This document shows positions 51,550-63,273 of a stretch of 64,000 bases of DNA, one piece after another (position 1 is the first letter of the stretch; each line of letters opens with the position of its first letter). Source of the DNA: Phragmites australis (taxonomy: Eukaryota; Streptophyta; Magnoliopsida; Poales; Poaceae); NCBI RefSeq assembly GCF_958298935.1, contig NC_084927.1, forward strand, positions 34,042,501 through 34,106,500. The letters are read 5' to 3'. The notes beneath the pieces were generated by a model that searched no databases, was not told the origin of the DNA, and saw nothing but the letters and a program-made list of their open reading frames with translations. The position numbers and the translations under genes are program-made.

Positions 51550-52540
51550 GTAACAGGAGATACTTCAGATCTCGCACGGCTAAAACAAAAAAAATGCTTA
51601 GGATGTCGCTACAATATTACCTGTAGAGCTCTCCCGAGTGGCGTCATCACTCCCGGTGTACTTGTATGCCTGATGTGCTCTCCTTCGCAAAGGGCCCAAC
51701 CGACGTTTGATGTAGTCACGGACAACATCCGACCCTGACAACCCGGTATTCGCAAGTCGCTTAACCCGTGCTGCGAGAACCATCAACTCTGAAGTTGTTG
51801 TGGGAGCACTCCATCAATGCTCAATCTGCTCCGGTTGGCTCAGAATGCGAATGTTATCCAAGGAATCTTCGGTCGTAAGATAGAACAATTCCTCTCTCCA
51901 GCTCGACCACGATGACTTAAGGCCCATCTTGAGGTAGGAGCCCACGACTCCGTTGCGGTGGTGAAATTCGTAGCTCCCGGTGGCCAGCCCAGTCTGTAAC
52001 CTAGCTATGTAAAAGAACCTGAAGAGGTCGAGTTACGACTCAACCCTAATGAAATTCTAGCACATATGAACAAAGCCACTAAACATGATGATGGAATTGG
52101 GGTTGAGATGGGGGTGGCAGATATTGTAGAAGGAAATTATGGTGGTAAGAACTCGGAAAAGGAATGAACGTGGCTGACCAAGAAGAAGAAGACGGACATC
52201 ACAATTTCCCCCTCGCAGGGAGCAGGGACATCCTTCCCAGGGCGGTACCCTGAAGACAGACGACGAGGGAGCTGATGGTTGTTACACATCTACTTCATCC
52301 TCACCGCATTACACTTGGACTTGGGAAAGTCTAGCTCTTTGCCCGTGTGCGGCACCATTAGAATACGGCGGAGGGGGCAACAGAAGCACAAACGGCTATG
52401 AAAGCATGGGGATCTAGGTGCGAAGGTGTGGAGGCTCGAAGAGATTGTAAAAGGATCGTGAGGGAACCTTTGGCTTTCTAATTTGTAGGACCGGCGCGAT
52501 ATTCCAACTGTCACGGAGTCCACTCATTTCGAAATTTGAA
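51550..52540 (-). pseudogene. antisense ORF of element B (broken relative of the one in element A)
   Basis: Reading minus strand from about 52540 down: fragments HLNPNSI, FVHMC, LDLFRFFYIAR, YLKMGLKSSWSSW and finally RVKRLANTGLSGSDVVRDYIKRR...YTGSDDATRE (51598-51786) follow the order seen in grass gypsy antisense proteins, including the PF04195-like block also present at 7124-7606. Several stops and frame changes interrupt it. The protein's function is unknown; its recurrence in the same antisense position in two elements is the informative point. Confidence 0.6.
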
Positions 52541-52587
52541 GGGTCACGCATGGGGAACCAAAATTCTTTCGGGTCCGATGGTAGTTG

Positions 52588-52628
52588 ACGTTTCTCTCTC
52601 TCTCTCTCTCACGATTATCTTCCATTTA

Positions 52629-52664
<36 letters not shown>
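52588..52664 (+). repeat. two (CT)n microsatellites
   Basis: CT-dinucleotide runs at about 52590-52610 and 52631-52663, separated by ACGATTATCTTCCATTTACA. They lie between the antisense ORF and the 3' LTR of element B. Confidence 0.9.
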
Positions 52665-52666
<2 letters not shown>

Positions 52667-52829
52667 GACGTTTAGCCTCCCCTTATGAAGCGGTTTCTTG
52701 AGCCAACCACGTGAGGGGGCGGCGTCGACGATGACTCCTGGGCTGAAACTTATGTTCACCAGGAGCCCAAGTGGTATGACCAAACCATGACCGTAACCAC
52801 GTAGCAAAACCGCTCAGTCCCCTGCATCC

Positions 52830-52853
52830 CAAGGGGGGCTTAGGGGATACTAT
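52830..52853 (+). other. polypurine tract of element B
   Basis: AAGGGGGGCTTAGGGGATAC followed by TAT immediately before the 3' LTR start TGATGTAAAG at 52854. This is the position expected for plus-strand priming. Confidence 0.65.
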
Positions 52854-54179
52854 TGATGTAAAGAATAGGAGGTCCCCTATTCTGTGGGCTCACACCAGCA
52901 ATAGCCTGCTGGCAGTAGATATTATCAAAAGCTAACTCCGGAACGCACGTTTGGCAAGACTTGCACGACCAGTCCCCTGACCGCGGAAGGAAACCTCACG
53001 ACCAGCCCTTGCTGGTCATGGGGCAGATATTCATCTAACTAGTCTAATCTCATTTAATGCTATCTACTCAAGTATTTTCCTTCCCCACACACCTCCTTTC
53101 AGTGAATGAAATCATGGCCAGTGTAGTGGTGCAATGGCCCGTCTTGTAGCAATTAATGTTACATGACGACACTGTAGGCGGGTGCGGAGGTCTCGCAAGT
53201 GAGCGTGACGACGTGAGGCTGATGGGGACAGGACGCGCAAGACAATCAGGCAGATCGAACATGCCCACTCTCCATAATAATGACCTCGTAATAGGGGTTT
53301 TCGACAAGAATGTGACTGCCATAGTTAAAGATGGCCAACTGAGCCGGCCCGAGGCACGGCACTGTAGGCACGGCCTAGGAACGAGGGCAGATGGGCCAAT
53401 TCATGCGTGGGCCAACGCCTTGGTATGATGGGCCGGTATGGCACGACCTGGTTTAGACGGCTGGTACGGGCACGACCTGCCTAGCCTCACCCTGCCCAGC
53501 CGTCGTGATGCCCGGCACCCAGCCTCCTCGCCCTGCCATCCGGCCTCCCCGCTCCGCCCCATCGTCGTGCCGCCCTGCCCCAGTCCTCCCTGCCCCACTG
53601 CTCGGTCACCCCGCTCTCGCCCTTCTCGCCCCGTCGCCCGACCACCTCGCCACTGGCCTCCCCGCCCCACCGCCTGCCACGCCGCCGTGGCGCCCCGCCC
53701 TCGGTCTCGCCACCCCACTGTTGTGCCACGCTGCCCCGCCTCGCCGTGCCCGTCGCGCCGACCATGCCACAACAGTGCTCGGCCCGACCCGAACTGGCAC
53801 GATGGCTGACGGGTTGTGCCGTCAGTCGGAACGTTACTGCCCATTAACTTTACCGGGCTTGTCGGGCCGTGCCTAGATAGACCCATGCCGGGCCAGCCCG
53901 ACAAGACCCATTTGGCCATCTTTGGTCATAGTTTTGACATGTATTGTTTGGATATACATCTCTCCTCCTACTATATAAAGGAGGGAGGACCAGACTTGTA
54001 AAGGATAAAACATTTTCTGTAACTAAGTTGATATCTATCATAAGAAAATACACATGACGTAAGACTATTGTCCTATGAGAGATCTAAACCTAGATAACTC
54101 CTTGTGTTCTTGAGTTTATCACATATACTCATAGGAGGCGTTGATCACGTTCCCGTCGATCGGTATACCTAGCATATTA
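52854..54179 (+). repeat. 3' LTR of element B, split by a hAT insertion
   Basis: LTR sequence 52854-53325 resumes at 53933 after a 599-bp insertion with its 8-bp duplication. A TATA box TATATAAAGGAGG lies near 53980. The LTR is therefore roughly 720 bp without the insert; its last base is not certain. Confidence 0.7.
53326..53924. mobile_element. non-autonomous hAT element, 599 bp, inside the element B 3' LTR
   Basis: Terminal inverted repeats (T)AAAGATGGCCAA and TTGGCCATCTTTG flank a very GC-rich body. The 8-bp duplications GCCATAGT (53318-53325) and GTCATAGT (53925-53932) differ by one base. The uninterrupted 5' LTR reads CTGTCATAGTTCTGG at the same place, which confirms an empty site. The body has repeated GCACGGC/GGGCCGTGCC motifs near both ends and a CGCC/CCCCGCC-rich centre; its long open frames on both strands are compositional and no transposase is present. 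Confidence 0.85.
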
Positions 54180-55013
54180 TCAAAGATTAATCCTCGATAT
54201 AGAGTTTTTTTAAGAACTTTATAAGTGACTAATTAGATATTATAATGATAGTAGCATACGACATAGGGTGATGGTCGTCTCAGTTTTTCTTGAGACTTTA
54301 GACTCCCTCCACTCTTGGCAAAATGATTGACATAAACCAAACATTGGACCAAACCAAACCACAATGAGCGAAATGAGGGCAACTAAGGAACTAAACTATG
54401 GCGATTTCGTACTCAATCACTCCTACTCGGGCCCATCGAACTATTTCGCTTTCAATCACCATGAGCTTCTTTTTTAAAATCTTTTTGCCATTTCACATTC
54501 GAAACGATTCAAACGATGGTTCGCTCCATGATTGGATCATCAACTAAAGAGGAAAGCGAGGACGGCGACGCTGTAAGGGAACATGGCACCAGCTCCTACC
54601 TAGCTCAGGTCACAGCTAGCAAACCCATGACGTACTGTTTACAAGGTCAAATGCTGCGATTGACGCATTACTAACTGCCTCCAAGTCATGGAATAACAAT
54701 ATATCATCTTTACTTTCTTTTTCTTCTTCCTATTTTTTTGCGTCCAACATCATCATCATAATGTGAGTGGAAAATGCAAATTGACATGGACTGATGAATA
54801 TACCATCGTAATGGGACGTGCTCATCGTCCTGTTTCGCAAAAAAGGAATAAAAAGCCTTTCATCGTCCTGATCGAGCTCTACATGCACAATCATTTTAAG
54901 CTGAAGTCGGCAGCGCAGCTACGAGCAATGGCACTCGGTTTTCAACGCCGACCGGCATTGCACCAACCGCGACGTTTGCATCTGGTGTCACAGCACGAGT
55001 CAAGTCACCCTGT
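54180..55013. other. spacer between elements B and C, no gene seen
   Basis: AT-rich to mixed sequence without recognisable features. It ends in CACCCTGT immediately before the LTR start of element C. Confidence 0.5.
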
Positions 55014-56109
55014 TGATAGAAAAAAATGGTACGATTTAGATTTTTTTAACGCTGGATAGCTCAATGTAGAAAAATTGTAGTCATTGGACTATTAGGTGAA
55101 TTAAGTCAATTATTATCGAAAAAATATGCTCTCTGTGAAATAGTCCGATGACGCACGAAGTGGACGTCAGATTATTTGGTCAACGTAACTTAAGTTTGTG
55201 CTGAAAAATTGCTCTCTGCAAGAATTGGTCCAGCGCTAGAAAATTGCTCTCTGCAAGAATTGGTTCGGCGAAGGTTCCGGCGTCAACGCCGGATCATCCG
55301 GTGCATTATATTTTAATCTTGCAGAGAGAATTGCTTTATGTAAAAATTAGTTCGGTGCATGTTCCGATGTATACACCGGTATATTCAGTGCGTTCAAATG
55401 TGGTTTGTGCAGAAAGTTTTGCTTTCTGTAAGAAATCGTCCAGTGAAAGCATCCGTGAGGGGATTATCTGATGAATGTAAAGACGATTTTGTGTAGAGAG
55501 TTTACTCTCTGAAAGAATTAATCTTGTATATTATTTAGGATAGCGTCGGACTATTCGGTGTGTATAAGAAAAATATTCAGAGTTAAGCTGAGTTGAACTT
55601 ACCGGATGTTCTGGTGCTTTGAAAATTGCCCTCGCCGGACCATCTGGTGTTTAGTCCGAGTCTGACTCGAGTTGAATTCGTAGATTATTCGAATTTTTTT
55701 TATGTTTTTGACCGAACAGAACGTGTTTAATTAGGGTTAGAATAGAGTCCTACTTTGATTCCTTAGGACTAATACTACGCCCCCCTTATAAATAGTTGAG
55801 GGTGGCAGTCGATTGCAACAACAACTCAGTCAATCGCAACTATTGCATCAACTTTTCGTTTTACTTTATTTTTCCACACTTTAGGGTAGTTTTAGAGTAG
55901 TTCTTCGATGCTACTTCGAATCCACGCAATTTGGGTAGTACTTCTTCGTCTATTTGCTCATAAATTGTCTAAGCGGTGATCCCAAAGGTTACTGGTTGAA
56001 ATCCTTTGCTTGTTTGCTTGTAAACAAGTCACGTGTCGCTGCGAAAAGCAATAGTTATCAAGGACGGATCCGTGTGTTGCGTGGGATTGCCAAATTCCCC
56101 ACCAAAACA
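55014..56109 (+). repeat. 5' LTR of element C (1096 bp)
   Basis: Starts TGATAGAAAAAAATGG and ends ...CCACCAAAACA. A duplicated TTGCTCTCTGCAAGAATTGG-type segment (about 55209 and 55243) recurs in diverged form downstream, and degenerate TCCGGTG/TTCGGTG/ATCTGGTG motifs recur. A consensus TATA box TATAAATAG lies at 55787-55795. Confidence 0.8.
55787..55795 (+). promoter_or_regulatory. TATA box of element C
   Basis: CCCCCTTATAAATAGTTGAG is a textbook plant TATA context inside the LTR, placing the transcript start about 30 bases downstream and leaving ~290 bases of R-U5 before the primer-binding site. Confidence 0.7.
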
Positions 56110-56111
56110 AA

Positions 56112-56129
56112 TTGGTGACTCCATTGGGG
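56112..56129 (+). other. primer-binding site of element C
   Basis: TTGGTGACTCCATTGGGG follows the LTR end by two bases. The TGG start is that of a tRNA 3'-end complement (CCA). The exact tRNA was not identified. Confidence 0.65.
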
Positions 56130-56201
56130 AACGGCGATTCTCCATCAACATCTTCACCTAGGGTTTCGGCGACTTCACCCTTTGCAATCTACTGCTGCGC
56201 T

Positions 56202-58671
56202 ATGTCTCAAGACGGAACTGAAATCAACCCCGACAACATCATCACACTGACACTTGAGGAGCTTCCCGAGGAGGATCGCCAAGCCATTAAAGCTCAAAAG
56301 CGAGAGGTGGAGAAGTTGATGCTTGCGTGCTATCAGAAAACACGTCAAGACGTCATTAAGAAGGGCGATCCGATGTCAATCGTCCATGCCAAGCTTGAGG
56401 TAAAGACCAATTTAAGTGATTCCACTCATAAATTACAAGAGCACATTGCACATATAGCTGATCAATCTGTTAGTGCTGCTATGTTTAATAATTTTGAAAC
56501 ATTGGTTAAAATCTAGATCATGTACTATCTAGTCGTGTTAGGGCATTGTTTATTGATTGCAAGATAAAAAAGTTAAAAAATAGCCCCAATTGCATAATGC
56601 TAACACCTCAAATTTCAATGACAATAACAAAATTCAACAATCACTATTAGATTCATCAGCATAATTTATGTCACATTTACCCACACAACAAAATATGCCA
56701 ATACAACAAACCCATAACTGAGCCAATTTGAGTTCTGTCAACTTGGTGACACCTCCATTTAATATACTGAGTACTTAAAAATTGGAGATCTCTTCATTTG
56801 TTTTTCCTATTCCAAGCACTTCATCTAGCATAACTAGTTCGGTTCCACATGCAGCTAATAGCCGAGCTAATAAAATTTCAGCAAGCATGCCATTAGTTTC
56901 CTAAAAAATCGTGGTATATAGCACACCTCCTATACCCCCACAAGGTACCGCATACCTTATGGTCTATTGCCAGATACTTATTTTAATGTGCCTTCACAAA
57001 ATACTCCATATATGTAGCCCATAGTTTTGCACCCTCATGATACGCCGCAACCACAACCTTTTATGTTGCAACCATATGCTAATGTGTCATCCAATCGGCC
57101 CATGGCTGAAACACTTTTGGGGTCTGAAAGCATCAAAGAGCAAATGACTATATTTTAAGAGAATATTTGGGGTAGCATTTAAAGGTAAATCACATGTTTA
57201 TCAAAAATTATACCTTGATTATTATGATATAATTTCATATCCTCATGGATTTAAAGTTTCTGATTTTGTTAAATTCAATAGGGATGATAGTAAACCACAA
57301 TGGAGAACATAGGATAATTTCTTGTGCAATGTAGTGAAGCCGGTGGTAATGATGCTTTAAGATTACGCTTATTTCCTTTATAACTTTATGGCAATGCATT
57401 TATTTGGTTTACTTCGCTTGCGCCTAACTCTATTTATATATGTGCGCAATTTGAGATAAAAATTTAAGAATATTTATATACCAGATACATAGAGTTGAGG
57501 TTAATTTCCTTGACATCGGTTACATAAAAATATAATGAGTCTATTTCTGAATATATTAGGAGGTTTAGAGATACTAAGAACCGATGCTTTAATGTAACTC
57601 TCTCCGATGCCTTAATCTAGTTTTTGCCGGTTTGTATGCACATATCAAAGAGAGGTTAGAAGGGCAAGAATTTTTAGATGTGAACTAAGTTTTGCAGTGG
57701 GCTCTAGCTCAAGAAAGTCACGCCAAAGAGCATAGAAAAGTTCAAAATTTTAGTGAAAAAGACAAAGTGGATCGTCCGGGTGTCAATGTAGTTGAATGCG
57801 AGGACGATTCATCGAACATGATAGTGTAGACATGTGTGTAGCTGAGTGGGCATGGAAGTCTAAGCCATTTGTATGCTCTGTTTTAAAGCTAACTCCACAA
57901 AAGAATCGGCAAAAAGAGATGAAATTTACATTTGATGTCACTAAGTGTGATAGAATATTTGACCTCTTGTTATAAGAAAATCAAATTAGTTTATCTCCTA
58001 ATCATGTCATTCCACCACTTGAGGAGATTAAGAAGTGTCTATATTGTAAATGGCATAATTCATATTCTCACGTTATTAATTATTACAATATCATTCATAA
58101 ACAGGTTCAATTGGTCATTAATGAAGGACGATTGAAATTTACAGAAAATTCTAAGATGGAGCTTGATAGTGATCTATTCCCTCTCAACATGATGAACTTT
58201 GAGGGAAAGAAAGTCTTGATTCTACCATCTCAAGCCAAATCGACTAAAAGCAAAAATGTGTTCACTAGTGAGGATGATGTGAGACCAAAGATGATCAAAT
58301 CGAAAAGTCTGAAGGTTGGTCGTTGGAAGGTAAATGAAAGCAAGAGCAAATCTATGAAGAAGATTGAAAAACCAAAATCTACATTTAGTGTACTTTTGGC
58401 TATGTATAAAAGTGGTAACACCGGTCAAAAGGGAGGCAATCGGTCAAATACACTTGAACGCTCAAAATCACCTCCAAAACGTGAGTTTGAAGGAAGTAAG
58501 AGACAATGGGAGAATAATATTGCAGCCACCAATGCCTATGATGTGGGGGTCTCCTCCAATGGTTTGTCCTCTGTGTCTGCCATAAGGTTGGTGTGGACCT
58601 TGGACGCCACCTCCTATGTCGTTTGCATAATTCCATCCGGGGTGGACAGCACTAAAGCAATCGGCATTTGA
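56202..58671 (+). pseudogene. gag of element C (broken)
   Basis: The start region MSQDGTEINPDN and an acidic/basic helical N-terminus (to 56516) are followed by a strongly decayed capsid part. Fragments such as GNDALRLRLFPL, NAFIWFTSLAPNS (about 57340-57440) and YIRRFRDTKNR-like text (about 57550) match the retrotransposon gag domain, with stops between them. A longer open stretch at 58111-58671 encodes a Lys/Ser-rich C-terminal part (INEGRLKFTENSKMELD, FEGKKVLILPSQ). No zinc knuckle was clearly seen. Confidence 0.75.
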
Positions 58672-59428
58672 CAGGCTATTTCATCCTAAACAAGGCCGAT
58701 TTGGTTAAAAAAATCAGTCAAATGATCAGGGGATAAAAAGGAAGTTAGAAAAGTATATCATGTGAAGAATACAAGTGTTCTTAATGAAAATCAGATCTGG
58801 AACAGAAGGAAAAATAGCCAGTTGTTGATGAAAACAAAGTGCAAAAATAATCAGCTAATGGCGGTTTGGTAGGCGGCAACAAAGAGGAAGTTGTAGAGGT
58901 GATTGGTATTAATCTTGGGACCAAATTGGCATCTCTTACAGCAACACCACAGCTCGTGGCGCCAAGAGTTGAAGAAGCCATTTTGAATGCTAAGTCGATA
59001 GATAGTTCGAGCAATCGAAAGATTGAAAGAAAGATGACCTTGCTGCTCGGAACTAAACCATAGCCTTGATGGTATCCTAGAGGTCTCTCACACTTCCAAA
59101 AGAGAAGGCTACAAAGATTATGCAAGCAAGAGATGTGAGAAGTGCAAGTCGAAAGGGTGAGAGATCAAGTATTTAATGAAATCAAGTCGATATTGCCTAT
59201 TAGGTAAGAATGAATAGAAAAGAAGATTATAGTGCCTAGTGTTATGCCTAGTAATGATGAGGATGATCTGGTAGATGACTCTCTAGTAATTATAGATGAT
59301 ACTCCGCTGCATGATAGCATGGACGTTAATATGGTTTTCGTTTTTCTTTTGAAGTTTTGAGCCATTGATGAAAAGGTTGCTCAACTAAATCTTGGTCCAG
59401 AGGAAGCTATATTTGAGAGCCTAAAGAA

Positions 59429-59650
59429 TTGAGCCAATATTTGAGACCATTGTATGTTAAGGGACATATTGACGAAAGGCCGATTTCTAGGATGCTAGTA
59501 GATGGTGGAGCCACCGTGAATTTAATGCCATATTCGGTTTTCAAGATCAATTTGTCGAGCTACCGTGAATTTCTAGGATGCTTCGATAGATTGGCAACGC
59601 GGGAATGTTCGATGTTTATCCAGTCAAGATCTCTTGGGTTATGATTTTCT
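59429..59650 (+). pseudogene. aspartic protease fragment of element C
   Basis: LRPLYVKGHIDERPISRMLVDGGATVNLMPYSVF contains the DGG/DGA-type active-site Asp of retropepsins, here VDGGATVNLMP. Downstream the frame is shifted and the rest of the domain is only partly readable. Confidence 0.75.
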
Positions 59651-60039
59651 TTGTGTTAATAGAGATGGTTTTGTACTCGTGTCTGTACAACTAATTTTTC
59701 ATCTCGGCTTAGTAATGTAATATTATAAATGGATAAACAAAATAATTTAGATTGGTTACAACAGCGTGTGGGACAATATCGGTCCAAAATGAACGATATT
59801 TGTGAAACTATTGATGATTTTGATGAAGTAGAAAAGCTAGGATAAGTTTTTTCGTCGGCCGACCCATTAGAAGAGATAGATATAGGAGATGGTATTGTTC
59901 CTAGGCCAACATTTGTGAATAAAAACATGCATGATGTCTAAAAATGCGAAATGGTTGCATTGCTTAAGGAATATAACGATTGTTTCGCTTGGGAATATCA
60001 TGAGATGCCGTGACTTAGCCATGAGCTTGTGGAGCATCG

Positions 60040-61250
60040 ACTTTCTATAAAATCGAGTTTTAGACCTCACAAATAACTGGTTAGAAAGTTTATCCTAACA
60101 TATATGAGTGGATCAAAGAAGAAATAAGATAGTTGCTCGCTGCAGGGTTTATTCGTCCGTGTAGGTATGCTGAATGGATATCCAATATTGTCCCAGTTGA
60201 AAAGAAAAATATTGGTAAGTTAAGAGTATGCATTGATTTTAGAGACTTAAATAATAAAGATGAATATCCTATGTCTATCGCTGATATGTTGATTAATGAT
60301 GCTTCAAGTCATAAAATCATTATTTTTTTGGATGATAATGCAGATTATAATTAAATTTTCATGGCCGAAGAAGATATGTCTAAAACGGCTTTTCTTTGCC
60401 CAGGTTTTGTTGGTTTATTTGAATGGGTTGTCATGACATTTGGTTTAAAGAATGCCAGTGCTACATATCAAAGAGCTATGAATTTGATCTTTCATAATTT
60501 ACTTGGTGTTATCTTAAAAATATATATTGATGATATTGTTATCAAATCGGATGACATGGATAGTTATTTAGCCGATTTGTATTTAGCTTTTGAAAGGATG
60601 TGTCGGTATGGTTTAAAGATGAACTCACTCAAGTGTGCTTTTGGTATATCGATGGATAAGTTCTTAGCTTCCATAATACATGAGAGAGATATAGAGATAA
60701 ATCCCGATAAGATAGCAGCTATAAGCAAGTTAGGGGCGCCGGAATCGAAGAGGGATATCCAAAAATTGCTAGAAAAAGTCAATTACTTGAGGTGGTTCAT
60801 ATCTAATTTGTCTAGCAAGGTTAGTGCCTTTACTTCTATATTTTGGTTAAAGAAAGAAGCCGATTTTACTTGTGGGCAGAATAGCAAAAAGCCTTTAATG
60901 AGATAAAAAAATTTGTCATCACCACCTGTGTTGAGGGCGCCCAAAGCCGAGATTTCATTTTGGCTCTATGTTGCTGCACAAGAGATGATGATAGGTATTG
61001 TTCTTACACAAGAAAGTGAAAATAAAGAATATGTGATCACTTATTTAAGCCGGTGTCTCTTAGATGTGGAAATGAGATACGTATTTATTGAAAAATTATG
61101 TTTATCCTTTTAATATGCATGTACCAAGTTGAGACATTATTTGCTTTTTAATACTTGTGTAGTTGCTTGCCAAACTGATATTATTAAATGCATGTTGCAA
61201 AAACTGATTTTGAGTGGTAGAATCGGAAAGTGGGTGTAAGTTTTAATCAA
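60040..61250 (+). pseudogene. reverse transcriptase and RNase H of element C (broken)
   Basis: From about 60133: GFIRPCRYAEWISNIVPVEKK, LRVCIDFRDLNN, then after a stop at 60354 KTAFLCPGFVGLFEWVVMTFGLKNASATYQRAMN and the catalytic box YIDDIVIKS (YIDD at 60523-60534). The connection and RNase H continue as KLGAPESKRDIQKLLEKVNYLRWFISNLS, VITYLSRCLLDVEMRY (about 61030-61090). One frame covers 60361-60906. Stops and frame changes elsewhere prevent any product. RT catalytic Asp residues are retained in the YIDD box; the first Asp motif is altered (FLDDNADYN). Confidence 0.85.
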
Positions 61251-61329
61251 ATACGATTTGGCTTATGAACCGTTAAGATATATGAAAAGCCAAATTGTTG
61301 CTGATTTCATTGTTGATTATCGTATTGAT

Positions 61330-61818
61330 AGTGATACATCGGTTGGTGTTATTAGTATGTGTCATGAAAACTATATTTTGATGGCTCAGCTTGTAGAGAA
61401 GGTCAAGGTGTTGGTATTATTTTACTTTTACCTAGAGGTGATATTTTTGAAACATCAGTTCATTTAGAATACTTTTGTACCAACAATCAAACCGAATATG
61501 AAGTTTTTTTTGTTAGGTTTGCAAATTTTATAATCCATGGATATTAAATATATAGAAGCATTTGGTGATTCATTATTAGTGGTGCAGCAGGTTTTTAAAG
61601 CTTTTCAATACTTTGATAGGTCACTAAATAGTTATTTAGATAGATGTTTAGATATCATAGTAAATTTGTATGATTTTACCATAACTCACAAATCTAGAAA
61701 AGAAAATATGAGGGCAAATGATTTAGCGCAACAAGCATCTAGTTATGGAGTAAGTAGAGAGATGTTCTTTGTGTTAGAAAAATCGTTGTTGGCTTGTGCT
61801 AGTGTTCATTTGGCCTAA
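61330..61818 (+). pseudogene. second (archaeal-type) RNase H of element C (broken)
   Basis: Decayed text after the first RNase H includes EYFCTNNQTEYE-like residues near 61466-61505 in mixed frames, then an open stretch 61537-61818 with EAFGDSLLVVQQV and RKENMRANDLAQQASSY. The order matches the additional RNase H of Tat-like elements. The Asp of FGDS is present. Confidence 0.7.
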
Positions 61819-61839
61819 CAGCAAGAAGGGAGTTCGGTT

Positions 61840-62720
61840 TTACCCTGAAAATCAAATTTGCCTACACTAAGTAATTGGAGAAAGCCGATGTTGAGTATTT
61901 AGTAAATTCTACATCATCGGTAGATAGAAAGATTAGGTGACAAGTCTTAAAATATGTGATGTTGGATGGTGAATTATATCACTGAACCGTAGATAGGTTG
62001 CTTTTAAAGTGTTTGGGTTCGGAGCAAAGTAAAATTGCTATGTGTTAAGTATATGAAGGTATTTATGGTACGCATCAGCCGGTTCACAAAATAATGTGGT
62101 TGTTAAGGAGAGCTTATTTTTATTAGCCAACGATGGTTGGTGATTGCTCTAGATATTACAAAGGATGTGAACCATGTCAAAAGTTTCATGAATGGGCTTT
62201 ATATTTCGTCGGCTAAATTTATCCTTTATCTTCCAAAGGTCGTCATTTTGTTTTGATTGCTACAGATTATTTTACAAAGTGGACCGAGACCATTCCATTG
62301 AAAAAATATGACACATAATGAGGTAATCAAGTTTATTTTGGAGCATATTATTTATAGATTTGGTATCTCGCAAACTTTAACTACCGATCAAGGTTTCTCT
62401 TTTATTTCTCATCAAGTGCGTGAATTTACCAAATAATTTAGAATTAAGTTTCTCAATTCCTCAGCATATTATGCTCAGACCAATACACAGATCGAGTCAA
62501 GCAATAAAACTTTGATTAAGATCATAAAAAAGAAGATAGAAAAATATCTAAAAAGATGACATGAGATTTTGAGTGAAACATTATAGGCTCATCACATATC
62601 TAAGCATAGTGCTACCAAAGTTACTCCTTATGAGTTAGTGTGTGGACAAGAGGTCGTTTTGCCCGTTGAAATAAATCTTGACGTGTTGAGAGTGGCATGA
62701 TAAAATGACTTATCGGTCGT
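61840..62720 (+). pseudogene. integrase of element C (broken)
   Basis: Readable pieces in order: an HHCC zinc-binding part (GTHQPVHKIMWLLRRAYFY...CSRYYKGCEPCQKFHEW, about 62070-62195), the first catalytic Asp region FVLIATDYFTKWTE (about 62238-62290), the second Asp region TTDQGFSFIS (about 62380) and the Glu region QIESSNKTLIKI (about 62490). Many stops separate them. No chromodomain was recognised. Confidence 0.75.
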
Positions 62721-63256
62721 GGATTATTATAATGCTATGGTAGATAGAGTAGATGATCTCAATGATGAAAGACTTAGAGCTTTGAGAGAAATTAAAAAGG
62801 ATAAATTGAGTGGTTAAAGCCTACAGTAAGAAAGTGAAAACAAAATCATTTTAAGTAGGAGGTTTGGTTTGGAAGACAATTTTACCTATCGGGTCTAGAG
62901 ATAATAAATTTGAAAAGTAGTATCCCAGTTAGGAAGGTCATTTTAAAGTTACAAGAATCATACCTGTAAATTAATATATGTTACAATACTTATAAGGAAA
63001 CAAGTTACCTAGAGCTCTCAATAGTAAATACTTAAAAAAAATATTATTCGAATGTTTGACAAAATACTTAGTAGATAAGTATACATGACTTATTATCATC
63101 CTAAGAAATATAGTTATGCATGAACGATATAGTCATCATCGTCATAAGAACATGTGTACATGACCAATATATTATTTATATAACCCTAAAGTAGATAATA
63201 AGATATTCATAATTATACTATATAAGAGTGTTTTTCAGTATATACATTTTACTAAA

Positions 63257-63273
63257 AAAACAGGGAGACATAT
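63257..63273 (+). other. polypurine tract of element C
   Basis: AAAACAGGGAGACATAT precedes the 3' LTR start TGATAGTAAAAAATAGC at 63274. Confidence 0.6.

Larger units (their letters stand above)
50824..54179 (+). mobile_element. Ty3/gypsy-like LTR element with antisense ORF (element B), degenerate
   Basis: Two related LTRs flank a short interior. The 5' copy (from about 50824) and the 3' copy (from 52854) share AGATGTAAAG/TGATGTAAAG starts, GGCAAGACTT, CTAGTCTAATCTCATTT and the TATA-bearing CTCCTACTATATAAAGGAGG; they diverge after GGAGGACCAG at about 51320, where the 5' copy is deleted into interior sequence. The interior contains only a decayed antisense ORF and CT/GA microsatellites. The 3' LTR is interrupted by a hAT element. 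The terminal position near 54179 is uncertain and no target duplication was confirmed. Confidence 0.75.

Noticed and set aside
53401..53919. 172-aa minus frame and overlapping plus-strand frames of similar length
   Set aside because: They lie wholly inside the GC-rich hAT element, are open in several frames on both strands and show no domain.
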